DNA of 33,264 nt from Micrococcales bacterium. GTDB lineage: Bacteria > Actinomycetota > Actinomycetes > S36-B12 > GCA-2699445. The notes beneath the pieces are model-generated. The model saw only the letters and a list, made by a program, of their open reading frames with translations. It was not told the origin of the DNA and did no database searches. This document shows positions 31,561-33,264 of the stretch, piece by piece. Each line of letters opens with the position of its first letter. Positions within the stretch are counted from its first letter, which is position 1. The translations under genes were made by a program, and so were the position numbers. The stretch is from the NCBI GenBank assembly GCA_002699445.1, contig PAAU01000035.1:1-33264 (forward strand). The letters run 5' to 3'.

Positions 31561-33264
31561 TTAGCCGTTGGCTCGCTTAGTCGTGATGGCCGGACTGGGC
31601 AGCGAGTTGCCGAACACCCCAACGTTGAGCGAACCGAGTCCGGTCGCTCGATCGTAGCCTTTTCCGGCAGAGCAGCATCCTTGATCGTAAGGGTCGTTGT
31701 TGCCTTTGCGGATGTCATGGATCTGCGACGAACTGGAACCTAAGTCGTACAGCAGTGGCGACAACAGTCCCAGGGTAGGTCGTCCTTGAGCGATTTCGTT
31801 GCCACCGATAGTCGCGACGCTGGCCGCCAAGAGCGGTGTTGCCGCACTGGTGCCGCTCACTATTGTGGGCAGCCCAGAGTCACCCGTCCATAGCGGCCAA
31901 CCGGGACCGAGACTAGCGTGAGCGGAAATGTCGGGTACGGATCGCGTCTTACCGGAAATCCCGGCCTTGCGTTGCCACCACGGCTTAGCGACTAGAACGG
32001 ACTTACCGCCCCCGCCGGCGGTTGGTTGTGGCCCGATCGGTGGCTGCAAGCCTTCATCATTCCAGGCGTATTCCTTCTTTCGGGAGTTGTCTTTATTGAG
32101 GACAATCCGGGAGCCACCGACTGCGATGAAACTCGACAGCGACGAGGGCAACCCGACGGCCTTTTGCTTGTCTCCCGTAAAGTTCGTGCAACCGCTGGAT
32201 CCGTAATCTCCAGAGGCTGCAAAAACCGAAACTCCGGCCAGAGCCAATCGATTGGCCACAGAATCAGCCATTTGGAAACCAGTCGCCAAGTACGGCGAAG
32301 TTTCGCCAAGAATTAACTCACAGATGGCATAGGAGAGTGACACTGCGTTGGGCAGTTCACCCCGGTATGCAGCGGCATATGCCAGGAATGTTCGAGGGTC
32401 CGCGGTGAACGGAGCCTGTTCGATGATGTCAACCGAGCTTCCAACAGGTAAAACTGATTGCGCAACCTGAACATCCAAGTCACCCTCATCGCCATCGGGT
32501 AGCGCCCCCAGAAGGCCGGGTACGGAACTTCGCGTGAAGGACATCTTTGGAAGTTTGAAACACTCGCGAGAGAATTCCAGATTCTCTTCTGAGTAGCCCG
32601 AACCCCATGCGATGATCGCGAGTTTAGTTTGGCGACCTACTCGCTTTTTCCTGGGCAACTCATCGATTCCATAAGCAGTGTTCAGCTGGTTGTAGGCGTA
32701 TGACGTCTCTGCAAAACCCAGCTTCGTACCGGGAACGGTGATTGGAGCATTCTTGAGGCAACCTTTGGGTGTTCCCAGATTTCTGCCCGCGAATGACTTA
32801 GGACCTTCGGACTGTTTTGAGACTGGGATCTCAGCACCAGAAAGTTCGGTGAAATCCGCGAGAACATCAAGCGGCACCCATTCACCCTTGCGAACAAATT
32901 TTCGAATGCTCGCAGGCGGTTCACTTGGCCAGCCAATCTGCAGAGTTGTCCCGTCCAATAAGAACTCACCCTGGAACTCGACACCGAGCCAGGACGACAT
33001 GACGTCGGCTGGACCCGAGATTGCGCCGAAGATCCCTGTTGGATCCATCTTGAGATCTAGTCCAGCAGAACTAACTTCTGCACGAACGGCATTGATGTCT
33101 TTGCGACTTGCCCCATATCGTTTCCGAATTTGTTTCCGACTTGGAAAGACCCGATAGGTTTTGGATCCTGGGGTCGAAACCTTCCTCAGATCACGGTCAG
33201 CTGCTTTCTCATCACGGCGAAATCCGAAATGAATTGAGACGTTTCGTTCTGCTTCTGCGATCAA
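31561..33264 (-). CDS. Sedolisin (S53) family serine-carboxyl peptidase, 5' truncated
   Basis: The visible part is 567 residues, and the gene start lies beyond the window. The N-terminal piece (about 1-145) is a pro-kumamolisin activation domain (VSIHFGFRRDEKAADRDL, PSRKQIRKRYG). The catalytic domain shows the Glu/Asp pair in DGDEGDLDVQ (E260, D264, spacing four), the oxyanion Asp in SGDYGSSG (D353), and the serine in GTSAATPLL (S473). The C-terminal calcium site is HDIRKGNND ... AGKGYDRATGLGS. All key residues are present, so an active exported protease is expected. The signal peptide is not visible. It converges on the synthetase operon. S53 enzymes usually work at low pH. Confidence 0.92.
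   Translation of the reverse strand: MIAEAERNVSIHFGFRRDEKAADRDLRKVSTPGSKTYRVFPSRKQIRKRYGASRKDINAVRAEVSSAGLDLKMDPTGIFGAISGPADVMSSWLGVEFQGEFLLDGTTLQIGWPSEPPASIRKFVRKGEWVPLDVLADFTELSGAEIPVSKQSEGPKSFAGRNLGTPKGCLKNAPITVPGTKLGFAETSYAYNQLNTAYGIDELPRKKRVGRQTKLAIIAWGSGYSEENLEFSRECFKLPKMSFTRSSVPGLLGALPDGDEGDLDVQVAQSVLPVGSSVDIIEQAPFTADPRTFLAYAAAYRGELPNAVSLSYAICELILGETSPYLATGFQMADSVANRLALAGVSVFAASGDYGSSGCTNFTGDKQKAVGLPSSLSSFIAVGGSRIVLNKDNSRKKEYAWNDEGLQPPIGPQPTAGGGGKSVLVAKPWWQRKAGISGKTRSVPDISAHASLGPGWPLWTGDSGLPTIVSGTSAATPLLAASVATIGGNEIAQGRPTLGLLSPLLYDLGSSSSQIHDIRKGNNDPYDQGCCSAGKGYDRATGLGSLNVGVFGNSLPSPAITTKRANG

Overview
The window is chromosomal DNA of an actinomycete-type bacterium (Actinomycetota) of moderate GC content. 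Evidence: a type A RNase P RNA with actinobacterial features; the adjacent DUF2786 and TIGR04338-type metallohydrolase genes; a polyphosphate-glucokinase-like ROK protein; a secreted M15/VldE-like domain protein; and a Pls-like (epsilon-poly-lysine synthase type) membrane NRPS. I cannot name genus or species. No tRNA, transposase, integrase or CRISPR array was seen.

Region 1 (1-10.6 kb) looks like ordinary chromosome. It starts with a 5'-truncated ROK/PpgK-like gene that converges on a secreted putative peptidoglycan-active protein, with a strong shared terminator between them. A long leader with 11-bp-period direct repeats and rnpB (minus strand) follow. Next comes a coupled minus-strand pair (Nif3-like protein, zinc-ribbon coiled-coil protein), divergent from a coupled plus-strand pair (DUF2786 protein, HExxH metallohydrolase). 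Then there is a run of plus-strand single genes: membrane ABM protein, ROK sugar kinase, MDR oxidoreductase, a small ABM-like protein, a DUF1772 membrane protein and a ZIP-like transporter.

Region 2 (about 10.6-23.9 kb) is an accessory island of exported repeat proteins and decaying duplications. It holds an intact beta-helix (GGGIYN-repeat) surface protein, a frameshifted inverted paralog 12 kb away, and at least two further remnants of the family. It also holds two exported pentapeptide-repeat proteins (one secreted, one a lipoprotein), an extracytoplasmic Lon-type (S16) protease lipoprotein without an ATPase, and a DUF3616 lipoprotein pseudogene. Woven through it are four copies of a UUCG-capped hairpin and four copies or fragments of a small unknown ORF family. 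Pseudogenes and duplicated segments suggest turnover by recombination rather than by a recognisable mobile element.

Region 3 (23.9-33.3 kb) looks like a compact biosynthetic locus. An APC-type amino acid transporter is followed by a 1,300-residue Pls-like synthetase (A-PCP, then three repeats of two TM helices plus a soluble left-handed-beta-helix-like domain). A 4'-phosphopantetheinyl transferase overlaps its stop codon (ATGA), and a TAP-type alpha/beta-hydrolase lipoprotein overlaps in turn. A convergent sedolisin (S53) protease gene, cut by the window end, closes the region. The A-domain pocket residues I read by hand resemble a lysine-type code. The best inference is an operon for a cationic isopeptide homopolymer, with its own carrier activation and possibly its own hydrolase.
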